This document shows, one piece after another, positions 9,319 to 18,100 of a DNA stretch of 49,010 bases (its first letter is position 1; each line of letters begins with the position of its first letter). The DNA is from a bacterium (GTDB taxonomy: Bacteria > Planctomycetota > Planctomycetia > Kolteriales > Kolteriaceae). The stretch is taken from assembly GCA_019753235.1 (NCBI GenBank), contig JAIELF010000023.1, positions 1 to 49,010 of the forward strand, read 5' to 3'. Made by a program: the position numbers and the translations under genes. The notes beneath the pieces are model-generated. The model saw nothing but the letters and a program-made list of their open reading frames with translations. It was not told the origin of the DNA and searched no databases.

Positions 9319-10776
9319 ATGACCTGCGTTCGACTCTCCTTGAAGTTATTCGGGTGCTGGGACAAATTCAGACAGAACTTTCTGAAGCAGACTGTTAATG
9401 GAAAAAGCCGACAGGCCTATTCCGACCACTTTTGGCAACCACCATTGCTGGTTCTGGCCACACTAATTCATCTAGTTTTAGCAGATCGTCTCTTAGCTCA
9501 AGGCATCATGATTCAACCTCAATTTGCAGCGTATAAATTCACTGCAGGCAGCTTCAGAGAAACTAAAGATTGTATCGACGGATTTTTCTACTATGACACA
9601 AATATGACGGCAACACCGACTTTTCCGGACTCCGATAAAGATGGTGCGTGGACGTTTATTTCAAATAATCCATTAGATACCGGACTCGGTGCGATTCGAA
9701 ATGAGCTTAGTATTGATGCCGGTGAATCTTATCAAGTGTTCGGGAATCAAAAAACAACGATTTCGACCGCGTTCGCTCCGCCGAGTTATGATCGCTTTAA
9801 TCCGAATCGGAGAGTTTGGGGGCTTTTGGCTGACAGTGAGTATGATAATACCTCTTACGGTCTTAATGTATTTGCAATTTCCACTACAACGGTGCCACCA
9901 TTGCCGAAGGATCTTCAGCCGATCACCCGCCAGCCGGTCGCGTATGGGCCACGCAATTATTCTGGTTTTAGATCATATAATCCTATTGATAGATCTAAGA
10001 ATGATGAGATGGTGATCAATAGCTTTTCAAAAATGCAGCCAAGAGACATTTTTGATGGATCTTTGGAGGTTGATGTGGCAGGTCACGAGATATCAGTTTA
10101 TTTCCGCGCATTCCAAGGTGCCATGCGTCCCGATCAAGCAGCTCACCTTTTGGGTTTTGAGCATTTTAATTTCGTGAACAAGATTGTATCCGTCCCGGAT
10201 TCTTGGAGCTTTCGCGTATTCGATCAGCAAACGGGAGGGTCGATCGGAGACGATCTTAGTTTGCCCTATCTCGATCCAGATTACCAATATTTTCCCAATC
10301 TCGTTGGGATTTATGATGAGGACGCAGGTTTTGCAGAAAGGATAGATACAACAGGAATTGCTCTTGACAGGCTTCCATATTACTACCGAAATGACGATAA
10401 TGATCATCTTAATCGCCAGGGAGTTAATTACTTTTATGATGCTCCGCGTGTTCCCGAGGAGTTCTTGGTAGATGGTGAGTTCTGGCAATTTGAGACCGAT
10501 TTGATCGGCGTGCGGAGCGATGGCTCGATGGTAGACCTTAAAGGTTTTGCTCCCACGATACGATGGAAATCAAATGCTGTGTACGATTCCGAGAATGCGA
10601 TTCGAGGTGGTATTGTCACGAGTGTTCCAGAGGGCGATTTGCCTGCGATTGTTTCGGGCGGGGTATACGATGTCGAAGTCGTATACGTGCCTGAGGTATC
10701 AAGCTTCGTGCTTCAATCATGTGTGATGGCGATGACCGTAATGGCTTATGGTTGGCGGAGCGGCCTTCGAGCTTGA
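9319..10776 (+). CDS. Secreted protein with a PEP-CTERM-like sorting tail
   Basis: 485 aa from ATG 9319, chosen over the longer frame from 9256 because GAGG lies six bases upstream of the T of TTTGAG and the N-terminus then forms a plausible signal region. A hydrophobic stretch at about 41-60 ends at LLAQ, a likely cleavage or anchor site. The body has no domain I recognise; it is rich in Asp, Asn, Tyr and Phe. The tail has VPEVSS, a hydrophobic helix and a final arginine cluster (GWRSGLRA), the three-part layout of a PEP-CTERM signal with VPEV instead of the usual VPEP. Such tails are processed by an exosortase, not encoded here. The gene is clearly A/T-richer than its neighbours, suggesting acquisition. 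Confidence 0.78.
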   Translation: MTCVRLSLKLFGCWDKFRQNFLKQTVNGKSRQAYSDHFWQPPLLVLATLIHLVLADRLLAQGIMIQPQFAAYKFTAGSFRETKDCIDGFFYYDTNMTATPTFPDSDKDGAWTFISNNPLDTGLGAIRNELSIDAGESYQVFGNQKTTISTAFAPPSYDRFNPNRRVWGLLADSEYDNTSYGLNVFAISTTTVPPLPKDLQPITRQPVAYGPRNYSGFRSYNPIDRSKNDEMVINSFSKMQPRDIFDGSLEVDVAGHEISVYFRAFQGAMRPDQAAHLLGFEHFNFVNKIVSVPDSWSFRVFDQQTGGSIGDDLSLPYLDPDYQYFPNLVGIYDEDAGFAERIDTTGIALDRLPYYYRNDDNDHLNRQGVNYFYDAPRVPEEFLVDGEFWQFETDLIGVRSDGSMVDLKGFAPTIRWKSNAVYDSENAIRGGIVTSVPEGDLPAIVSGGVYDVEVVYVPEVSSFVLQSCVMAMTVMAYGWRSGLRA

Positions 10777-10799
10777 TTGTGAATCCGGTTTCTTTTATG

Positions 10800-10950
10800 T
10801 TTCGGGTGCGATTCGGCGGGGAATGAGATGAATCACGGCATCTCGATCATGGTTTCGCTCGACTCTGTCAGTTGCTCGAAGTCTTTTCAGTGGCGTTGAT
10901 GCCGGCCAAGCCACGCGATGGTTCTCTCCGTGATCCATCGCTTCGGTAAA
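10800..10950 (-). pseudogene. Scar of an IS5-family transposase C-terminus
   Basis: On the minus strand the frame reads PKRWITERTIAWLGRHQRH, stop, KDFEQLTESSETMIEMP, stop. This is the conserved end of IS5-type DDE transposases (RW-ERT-AWL-R-RR, then KD-E, where the ERT glutamate is the last catalytic residue). Two in-frame stops and the absence of the upstream part show it is dead. Only about 50 codons remain. Confidence 0.72.
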
Positions 10951-10963
10951 ATTAGATCGCGGC

Positions 10964-10997
10964 GATTGATGATTCCCCCATGGGGGAATCATCAATC
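10964..10997. repeat. Perfect 34-bp palindrome
   Basis: The half-site GATTGATGATTCCCCCA (10964-10980) is followed without spacer by its exact reverse complement (10981-10997). It lies 14 bases beyond the end of the IS5 scar. There is no loop and no T-tract, so it is a poor terminator. It could be a protein-binding site, or two facing copies of an insertion-sequence tip joined head to head. Confidence 0.85.
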
Positions 10998-11159
10998 CAC
11001 CCTACTCGACCAACGGAGCCTTCTTCCAACATGTGCCAATAAAAACCGACCAAACCCTTGGTGAGCTATTCCAAGTCCGCACGTGAATCTGTTGTAGCCG
11101 CGTCGCGACCCAGGAACTGAAGGGAGGCGTCTAATCCGGAAAAAGACGCTCCATCGCCA
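10998..11159. other. Intergenic sequence with no supported gene
   Basis: Between the palindrome and the shared 37-bp element. No open frame with a recognisable product and no tRNA or repeat was seen. Confidence 0.4.
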
Positions 11160-11196
11160 GATTTCCTGTCCGCTCCCGCCAAAAGCCGGTCTTAAC
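11160..11196 (+). promoter_or_regulatory. Copy 2 of the 37-bp element upstream of a PEP-CTERM-like gene
   Basis: Begins GATTTCCTGTCCGCT and ends GGTCTTAAC, with the same 13-base interval as copy 1 (9106-9142) and 27 of 37 identical positions. It lies 193 bases before the ATG of the HAF-repeat gene. The matching distance to two different exported-protein genes argues for a shared promoter or operator; this is not proven. Confidence 0.5.
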
Positions 11197-11389
11197 GGTT
11201 TGATGGCTTGAACCCCATCGGTAGTTCGCGACCGGGGTTTATCGCCTGTTGTTCATTGGTTGAATCCAGAGGGGAAGCGGCGGCTTACCGTCGCTACATC
11301 ACGTCTCAAAAACCCTCTGAGAAATGTTCATTCATGTCTTTAAGGTTCTGGGAATAGTGCCGGCAGTGGCACGTTGGAGTGAGCACATC

Positions 11390-12937
11390 ATGCGTCGGTC
11401 CACTTGTGGTTTGTTTCTTGGCGGTCTCTTGCTTGTGACCCAAACGCCTTCGGCCCACGCCGAAGCCATCGCGACTTTCCAAGGTCTCGGCGACCTGTCG
11501 GGAGGAATCTTCTTTAGCAGAGCCTACCGCGTGTCCTCGGACGGCTCGGTTGTAGTCGGTGAGGGCACTTCCGCATCGGGCCAAGAAGCGTTCCGCTGGA
11601 CGAGCGGAACGGGGATGGTCGGCCTCGGCGATCTGCCGGGAGGAGCCTTCGTCAGCAGCCCCAGAGGCGTATCAGCGAACGGCTCCGTCGTGGTGGGTAG
11701 CGGCCGTACGGCGTCGGGCTTTGAAGCGTTCCGCTGGACGAGCGGGACGGGGATGGTCGGACTGGGAGATCTGCCGGGCGGGAGCATCAGTAGCACAGCC
11801 GACGGCGTATCAGCGAATGGCTCCGTAGTGGTGGGGCAAGGCTTTTCCGCGTCGGGCTCTGAAGCGTTCCGCTGGACGAGCGGGACGGGGATGGTCGGAC
11901 TGGGGGATCTGCCGGGCGGGAGCTTCAGTAGCACCGCTTACGGCGTCTCAGCGGATGGCTCCGTCGTGGTTGGGATGGGCCTTTCCGCGTCGGGCTCTGA
12001 AGCGTTCCGCTGGACGAGCGGGACGGGGATGGTCGGCCTGGGGGATCTGCCGGGGGGGAGCTTCAGTAGCGTCGCCACCGGCGTTTCCTCGGACGGGTCG
12101 GTCGTGGTCGGTCGGGCCACTTCCGCATCGGGCCCAGAGGCGTATCGCTGGACCAGCGGAACGGGGATGGTCGGCCTCGGGGATCTGCCGGGCGGGAGCT
12201 TCAGTAGCATCGCCAACGGCGTCTCAGCGGATGGCTCCGTCGTGGTTGGGCGAGGCAGTTCCGCGTCGGGCGCCGAGGCGTTTCTCTGGACAGCCGATTC
12301 AGGAATGCAGTCCCTGGCCTCCGTGCTTTCCGCCTACGGCGTTTCGCCGACGGGGTATACAACGCTCTCTGAGGCGCTTGATGTAAAGGTCTTTGGCAAC
12401 AACGCCACCGTCGTCGGCTACGGAAACTCTACGTTGGGAAACCAGGCTTTTCTTTCCACCCTTCCCGTCGTTTCAGCCAGCCTCGGCGACCAAACGCTGT
12501 ACTTGTCGACGGGATTAACGAGTGACACTCTGGTGCTAGACATGAATTCCACGAGACTTCTCTATGGAGTTATCAACCGCTACGAATTCGACTTCACCTC
12601 CGACGGCATCTATGACCTAGTTCTTGATGTCGGCACGCCCCTCTACGACTCCTATCGGGACCCATGGAGCGAATCGTTCCTCATTCCCGAACTCGACTTT
12701 CGCGGCTACTTCCCCTCCATCAACGCCGGCGGTTTTGGCAGTCTTTCGTTCTTCACCACTGTTCGCATAACGCACGAAAATGGAACGGCCATCGATACCA
12801 GCCAAGCCGTTATCACCGTCGTGCCTGAAGTTGGGTCGCTGGGCCTCTCGGTCACCGCCTGTCTCTTCGGAACGGGGATCATGGCCATCCGCCGACGCCA
12901 TAGAGGTGAACTCCGTCAGCGATCGATGGCCACCTAG
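11390..12937 (+). CDS. HAF-repeat secreted protein with PEP-CTERM-like tail
   Basis: 515 aa from ATG 11390, supported by GGAGTGAG just upstream and a textbook signal peptide (MRRSTCGLFLGGLLLVTQ, cleaved after AHA). Residues about 32-307 are six tandem 46-residue copies of the HAF extracellular repeat, each with GLGDLPGG, VSADGSVVVG and EAFRWTSGTGMV blocks. A non-repeat region of about 165 residues follows. The tail has VPEVGS, a hydrophobic helix and an arginine-rich end (IRRRHRGELRQR), again the PEP-CTERM layout with VPEV. It is probably exported and attached at or released from the surface. The function of HAF repeats is unknown. It is an orphan single gene sharing an upstream element with the gene at 9319. 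Confidence 0.87.
   Translation: MRRSTCGLFLGGLLLVTQTPSAHAEAIATFQGLGDLSGGIFFSRAYRVSSDGSVVVGEGTSASGQEAFRWTSGTGMVGLGDLPGGAFVSSPRGVSANGSVVVGSGRTASGFEAFRWTSGTGMVGLGDLPGGSISSTADGVSANGSVVVGQGFSASGSEAFRWTSGTGMVGLGDLPGGSFSSTAYGVSADGSVVVGMGLSASGSEAFRWTSGTGMVGLGDLPGGSFSSVATGVSSDGSVVVGRATSASGPEAYRWTSGTGMVGLGDLPGGSFSSIANGVSADGSVVVGRGSSASGAEAFLWTADSGMQSLASVLSAYGVSPTGYTTLSEALDVKVFGNNATVVGYGNSTLGNQAFLSTLPVVSASLGDQTLYLSTGLTSDTLVLDMNSTRLLYGVINRYEFDFTSDGIYDLVLDVGTPLYDSYRDPWSESFLIPELDFRGYFPSINAGGFGSLSFFTTVRITHENGTAIDTSQAVITVVPEVGSLGLSVTACLFGTGIMAIRRRHRGELRQRSMAT
11483..12310 (+). repeat. Six tandem 138-bp repeats encoding HAF units
   Basis: The unit length is 46 codons. Copies 2 to 6 are nearly identical at the DNA level through the block encoding RWTSGTGMVGLGDLPGG, and diverge in the following S-S-x-A-x-GVS part. 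Such close DNA identity points to recent duplication or ongoing exchange between units. Confidence 0.85.
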
Positions 12938-13144
12938 ACCTGGTCTGCTCTTAGAAAGCTGGTCTTGAGCCCGTTCAGGGTAAGGAGACCTATCGGTGGA
13001 ACAGCGACGAGCGATTCGTCACCATCGCGCAAAGAGCGCCGGATCGCTTGCTTCGGACGACTTCTTTGCACTCTGATTTGCCCGAGGAGTTTGTTGGAAG
13101 TGAGCTCTCGGACGAGGAGCACTAGAGATGGCAAAGAAGCGGGG

Positions 13145-14185
13145 TTAAGCGGCTTGGCGGGAGGGAAGGTCGGAAAAGGTGACCATCCGCTGTCGGTCCT
13201 CATCCCATAACTTTAGCGAAGCGCACTTCAGACTTTCCACGAGCCCGAATGTGACCGCTTGCCGAAGGGTGGGCTCGGCATCATAGCAGGCGGCTAGGTT
13301 GTAGTTGGGGATGCGACAGTTGAGGTGATGAATGTGATGGAAGCCGATATTGCCAGTAAACCACTGTAGTACCGGGGGCAGCCGATAGTACGAGCTCCCT
13401 TCGAGTGCCGATCGAGTGAAATCCCACGTTGCATTCTTCTGCCAATAGGCATCTTCATATTGGTGCTGGACGAAGAAGAGCCAGCTTCCGGCAGCGGCGG
13501 CGAGCACCATGACGGGTAGTTCAATGAGCAAGAACGTCGGTAGGCCTATCGTGAACCAAGCTATCCCTAGCACAGCGACGAGAGCTAGGTTCGTCGCGTA
13601 CACGCTCATGCGTTCGCGTCGCCAGGATCGTGGGACGCCATTCGTGAAGCGTTGTTGGACGATGAACAAATAGCTTGCACCCAGAAAGAACATGAACAGT
13701 GGGTGGCGATAAATACGGTAGCGGAGCCGGCCCAAGGGAGAGCGTGCCAGGTATTCTTTGACTGTCAATGTCCCGACATCGCCTTGACCGCGATGGTTGA
13801 GGTTTCCGCTGGTGACATGATGGCGTGCATGTGTGCGACGCCAAAAGTGATAAGGGGTACAGGTCAAGATGCCGCAAAGGGATCCGAGGGCATCATTGGC
13901 CCACCGGCTCTCGAAGAACGAATGGTGTCCACAGTCGTGTTGAATGATGAAGATTCGGACCAGAAAGCCGGCGGTCGGCACTGCAAGGGGTAGCACCAAC
14001 CACCAATGCCAAAGAGAGGCGAGGTACATCAAGTACCAAAGTCCCATGAAAGGGAGAACAGAGTTGGCAACTTGCCAACAACCTTTGAGCAAGCTGGAGC
14101 GTTTGTACTTTGCGACCGTCCGTGACCATTCGCCGGCCGAGATTTCTGGCTCGGATGATATTGCCTTGATGTTGTGAACGATCAT
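13145..14185 (-). CDS. Membrane fatty acid desaturase, DesA/omega-6 type
   Basis: 346 aa from ATG 14185; AGGA lies eight bases upstream. The frame is open further to 14452, but that extension is low-complexity and unlike the family. Three histidine boxes of the di-iron membrane desaturases are present: HDCGH (83-87), HARHH (119-123) and HHIHH (283-287). Hydrophobic segments lie between the boxes (about 38-80 and 180-235). The length is normal for acyl-lipid delta-12/omega-6 desaturases. It would introduce a double bond into membrane acyl chains. It is on the same strand as the NRPS cluster but 588 bases downstream, so it probably has its own promoter; a role in the cluster cannot be excluded. 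Confidence 0.9.
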   Translation of the reverse strand: MIVHNIKAISSEPEISAGEWSRTVAKYKRSSLLKGCWQVANSVLPFMGLWYLMYLASLWHWWLVLPLAVPTAGFLVRIFIIQHDCGHHSFFESRWANDALGSLCGILTCTPYHFWRRTHARHHVTSGNLNHRGQGDVGTLTVKEYLARSPLGRLRYRIYRHPLFMFFLGASYLFIVQQRFTNGVPRSWRRERMSVYATNLALVAVLGIAWFTIGLPTFLLIELPVMVLAAAAGSWLFFVQHQYEDAYWQKNATWDFTRSALEGSSYYRLPPVLQWFTGNIGFHHIHHLNCRIPNYNLAACYDAEPTLRQAVTFGLVESLKCASLKLWDEDRQRMVTFSDLPSRQAA

Positions 14186-14773
14186 TCGGGTTGTCCTGTC
14201 TTTCAAAGGCCCCAACCCGGTGGAACCAACGTTCGTCAGTGTTCTGCCTTGTGACGCTGAATGCTTGGCAAGGGTATCCGATATGGAGATCGGACTGGAC
14301 GCCAAGCAGATGTCGAGAAGTGTCACCATAGAGGGAAAACAAGTCAACCCAACTTGCTCTTTTCGCGATTTCGTCCAATTGACCCTTTTGGCGCGTTTCA
14401 ACGCCGCCCGACGCTGCGATTTGGCTGCGGAAGCAATGAATCCAGCGGGCACAATTTTGGGAAGATTTATGGGAACAGCCCCCGCATCGGCGACAAAAAT
14501 TATCTGCTCATGACGGCGTGAACCGCCCCATCAAAGAACCATTGTTCGGAACACTCGGCAGTTCGAACGTCGACCGGCTTTTATCGTGCGGTCAGCAGAC
14601 CGGACGTCTTCAGGCGACCGCGCCTTCTCCTTCACTCCCGCAGCACCCAACCTTTAAACAACCGTTTCCTTCATAACGCCTGGTACAAGATTTCTGGGAA
14701 GGTCAAGTCCATGGTGTGATTCAATGAAGACTAATCCGAACATTGGGCCCGATCGGACCCATTCTCTGAAAGC
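14186..14773. other. 588-bp gap between the desaturase start and the NRPS stop
   Basis: No ORF with a plausible product is visible on either strand. It must hold the 3' end of the NRPS transcript and, most simply, the desaturase promoter reading leftward. No clear hairpin-plus-T terminator was found. Confidence 0.4.
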
Positions 14774-17700
14774 CTAAAGAATGCGAAGCGATTCTTGCAA
14801 GTATTGCCGAAGGCGGTGGGCGGTGGAATGAGCGAAATCGGAGATGCCCTGAGAGGCGTGGCGATCGAACCACTTCCGAAAAGGCGCGGGGTTCTGTCGA
14901 TGGCGCGGCTTCATGACTTCTGCTAGAGGTTGGTCCGGTCGCAGGGAAAGCAGATCGAACAATTGCTCGCAGCGGGCCAGGAAGGTTTGGAGTTCCGCGA
15001 GGTCAAATCGGCGAGCGTCGAATTCACATCGCCAAAGGTCGCCGACATGCTGGACCACACTGAGGCTGAGTCCCCAAGGCATGGTTTCGACGAGCCTCTC
15101 GGGTGGAGAGACTTTCAGGCCGCCGACGTCCGATGGGGCGAAGAGGTCGGTGGTGGTGATGATGGCGTGGATCGCCGGCCAGGAACGACGGCGCTGTTTC
15201 AATTCTTGGCAAAGGAGTTGGTAGGGAATCTCCGCATGCTCTCGCGCATCGGCAATGGTTTCTGTTACCGAGCGAAGCCAGGAGATAAAGGTTTCCTGGG
15301 GGTTCCAACGCAAACGCAAGGTCATCAGGTTGGCAAACATTCCAAACATGTTTTGCCATTCAAGCCGAGTTCTCCCGGTTGAGTACGCACCCAAAACAAT
15401 CTCTCGCGTGCCGGCCGCCTCGGCCAGAGCGGCCGCTAAGACGGCAAAACGAATCGTAAAATGGGTAGCATCGGCTTGTACGGCAATTCGATCGAGCCGT
15501 TGGGACGTTTCCGGCGCGATCGGAAACTCGCGGACACCCTCTTGCACCGATGCCGTCAAACGAGGTTTTCGCCTCGCGAAAGGGAGCCTCAATGGACCAG
15601 GATGACCTCGAAACTTTTTTTGCCACCAGTCGATGGACCGCTCGTAGGGCCGCGAATCGGTCTCCATCATCGCGCGTTGCTGCGCGGCATAGTCGACATA
15701 CTGGGGAGCATCCGCAAGCGGACTTGATTTGCCCTCCAGGCGCGATTGATAGAGTTGCGTCAACTCGTTGAAAAACACTTTCCATGACCAGGCATCAACG
15801 ATGATGTGATGCGTCGCGCGGAACAGTAAATGTTCGTCTTCTCGAACACGAACAATCCAGAACCGCACGAGCGGCAAGCGATGAAGCTCGAAGGGGGCGT
15901 TTCTGATTTGGCCTAGGACGATTCCGCTCGCAGCCTCGCAAGGATCCGCCTCGTGCGATAGATCGATCGCGCTCCAAGCAGGTTCGATGTAGGGGTGCAC
16001 CGTCGCCATTGGCCGAGCGCCTTCGCGGGAGTACGTCGTGCGTAGGATTTCGTGCCTGGCGAACATTTGCTCGAGACATTCACCGAAAAGCTCGACGTTC
16101 AGCGGACCGGTCAGCCGGTGCCGTTGGATCGTTGTCCAATTCTCTGCTTGGGTATGAATCATGCTTTCCTGCCAGATCCATTCCTGCGCAAAGGAGAGGG
16201 GTAGCGGCTGGTCCCGAGAGACTTTTGCCATGGGCAACCGAGGATCTTTCCTCGGAGAATTCTCCTTCGCGCGGTCGATCGCGACGGCTAGATCGCAAAG
16301 GATCGGATGATTGTTGAAGAGTCGAAGTGGCACTTCGATGGCCGAGTCGGCGTGGACATGAGCGGCCACCATCGCCGCCATCAGCGAGTCCCCGCCCAGC
16401 TCAAAAAAGTGATCGTGTCGGCGGACATGCACGCGTTGAAAGACCTTTTTCCAGATGGCAGCCAAATGATGCTCGGTCTCCGTCTGAGGTTCCTCGTCAA
16501 CGGGGACCACGTTGGAATCGGGAAGCGAGCGTGAGAAGAGTTCGTGACGGTCGATTTTCCCGCTTGCCGTCAAAGGAAACGCATCGACGCGAATAAACCT
16601 GGCGGGGATCATGTAGTCGGGCAATCGGTCGCGGAGATTATTTCGAAGTGAATGAAGATCGTCGGTGAATTCGGGTACCGCCTTGAAATAGGCAACGAGC
16701 AAGGGCTCTGCCGCGGGGCCTTTCATCGGGCCGACGATTGCCGACTCGATACCGGCTTGCGATTGAATTGCTCGTTCAACATCGGCCGGTTCGATTCGGT
16801 AGCCACGAATCTTCAATCGCGCATCTCGGCGACCTGCGAAGAAGAGCCCCCCGTTCGGCTCGCGCTTTAAGAGGTCACCACTCCGAAAGGTGGTGTTGCC
16901 TGTGTGGGAGTCGAAAGAGAAATGACGAGCAGTCAGCGCCGGATCTCGCCAGTAACCGGCCGCGAAAAAGGGACTCTGGACAACGACCTGACCAGGCTCG
17001 CCGTCGGCAACCTCGTTGTTGTCATCATCGACCAGATGAAACTCAATCCCTTCGACCGGCTCTCCGATTGGAAGTCGCGGACGGTCATCCCGATCATTCG
17101 GTTGAAATCCCATACTGGATGCGGGATCCGAAGGGTCATACCGCCAATGAGCGACCACGCCCGTTTCCGATGAGGAGAGCGCGTTGGTCAGTCGGCAGTC
17201 ATTCGCAAAGTGCCTCTTGAATGAATGAAAGTCGGCCATCGTGGGAGGTTCGGAGGCCAAGCGGACCATGCGGATGTCATCCAATCGCTCGTCGCCCATC
17301 GTGCTTGTAAGACATCGAAAAAGCGAGACTGACGAAATGTAAACAGTGATGCGTTGTGTGATCATGAAGTCAACCAACCCAGTTACACCGCGATCTGCTG
17401 CGAAGAAAGGACAGAGCGTTGCCCCCCGCAGCAGCGTCGTCCACGCTGTCGTCTGTCCTTGCCCCGTGCTGCAGGACGCTAAAGCAATCACACGATCTTG
17501 AACACCTTCTGCTGATAGAGTTCCGAATCGCTTGATGCAGTCGAGAATCTGCCCGTGAGTTCTCATGACCCCTTTGGGTCGCCCGGTGGAGCCGGAGGTA
17601 TGAATGAGACAAGCGACGTCATTCCACTGGGTATTGACCGTCGGAAGATTGGGCGCGATCGATCCGATGGTCGAGGGAAAAACCAACACGGCAATCTGTT

Positions 17701-18100
17701 GCTCAGCAATTTGTTTTGCCAAGGAAGCATGCGCTTCATCGGTCACGATCATTGCCGGCTGGGCATCGGTGAGAATGGCTTTCCATCGATCCGGCGGATC
17801 GTGCGGATGGAGCACAACAACAACTCGGCCAGCTTTCAGAACGGCGAGCATCGCCGCTAGAAGTGGTGCATCGTGCGACATTAAGAGGGCAATTCGATCT
17901 TGAATCGCCGGCGATTCATCGGCACTTCGGTCCAGATCGTCATCAAGGCGTTGCAGAATGTGATGGGCAAGATGATGAGAGTAGTCGTCCAGTTCTTGAT
18001 ACGTCGGTTCCCAGTCGCCCCCTGCGATCGCTACCTGATGAGCGTGGTCGCAGACAACGCGTGCGAATTGCTGAGGAACATTTTGCCGTGGATCGATCAT
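14774..18100 (-). CDS. Single-module nonribosomal peptide synthetase, A-T-C order
   Basis: 1108 aa. Adenylation domain about 1-525: TSGSTGRPKGV (168-178), SSSETG (309-314), FRSGDL (405-410), GRRDARLKIRGYRIEP (423-438) and the A10 lysine in ASGKIDR (K515). Carrier domain about 535-610 with FFELGGDSL; S572 takes the phosphopantetheine. Condensation domain about 632-1070 with LSFAQEWIW and the intact catalytic HHIIVDAWS (764-772). There is no thioesterase or reductase domain. The A4 region reads ASCSTGQGQT instead of a motif with the aspartate that holds an alpha-amino group, so the substrate may not be a normal alpha-amino acid (inference). The C-terminal condensation domain could release the carrier-bound acyl onto a free amine. 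Its ATG overlaps the aldehyde dehydrogenase stop (ATGA). Confidence 0.9.
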   Translation of the reverse strand: MIDPRQNVPQQFARVVCDHAHQVAIAGGDWEPTYQELDDYSHHLAHHILQRLDDDLDRSADESPAIQDRIALLMSHDAPLLAAMLAVLKAGRVVVVLHPHDPPDRWKAILTDAQPAMIVTDEAHASLAKQIAEQQIAVLVFPSTIGSIAPNLPTVNTQWNDVACLIHTSGSTGRPKGVMRTHGQILDCIKRFGTLSAEGVQDRVIALASCSTGQGQTTAWTTLLRGATLCPFFAADRGVTGLVDFMITQRITVYISSVSLFRCLTSTMGDERLDDIRMVRLASEPPTMADFHSFKRHFANDCRLTNALSSSETGVVAHWRYDPSDPASSMGFQPNDRDDRPRLPIGEPVEGIEFHLVDDDNNEVADGEPGQVVVQSPFFAAGYWRDPALTARHFSFDSHTGNTTFRSGDLLKREPNGGLFFAGRRDARLKIRGYRIEPADVERAIQSQAGIESAIVGPMKGPAAEPLLVAYFKAVPEFTDDLHSLRNNLRDRLPDYMIPARFIRVDAFPLTASGKIDRHELFSRSLPDSNVVPVDEEPQTETEHHLAAIWKKVFQRVHVRRHDHFFELGGDSLMAAMVAAHVHADSAIEVPLRLFNNHPILCDLAVAIDRAKENSPRKDPRLPMAKVSRDQPLPLSFAQEWIWQESMIHTQAENWTTIQRHRLTGPLNVELFGECLEQMFARHEILRTTYSREGARPMATVHPYIEPAWSAIDLSHEADPCEAASGIVLGQIRNAPFELHRLPLVRFWIVRVREDEHLLFRATHHIIVDAWSWKVFFNELTQLYQSRLEGKSSPLADAPQYVDYAAQQRAMMETDSRPYERSIDWWQKKFRGHPGPLRLPFARRKPRLTASVQEGVREFPIAPETSQRLDRIAVQADATHFTIRFAVLAAALAEAAGTREIVLGAYSTGRTRLEWQNMFGMFANLMTLRLRWNPQETFISWLRSVTETIADAREHAEIPYQLLCQELKQRRRSWPAIHAIITTTDLFAPSDVGGLKVSPPERLVETMPWGLSLSVVQHVGDLWRCEFDARRFDLAELQTFLARCEQLFDLLSLRPDQPLAEVMKPRHRQNPAPFRKWFDRHASQGISDFAHSTAHRLRQYLQESLRIL

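Noticed and set aside
11350..11389. Possible sigma-54 promoter (TGGCACG before the HAF gene)
   Set aside because: The -12 GC element is not at the right distance, so the match is only half a site.
11524..12216. Minus-strand frames with repeats of PPGRSPRPTIPVPLVQRNAS
   Set aside because: These are antisense readings of the HAF repeat units, a side effect of tandem repetition and high GC.
13145..14452. Longer desaturase start at 14452
   Set aside because: The extra 89 residues are basic low-complexity sequence without family match, and a good ribosome binding site exists at 14185.
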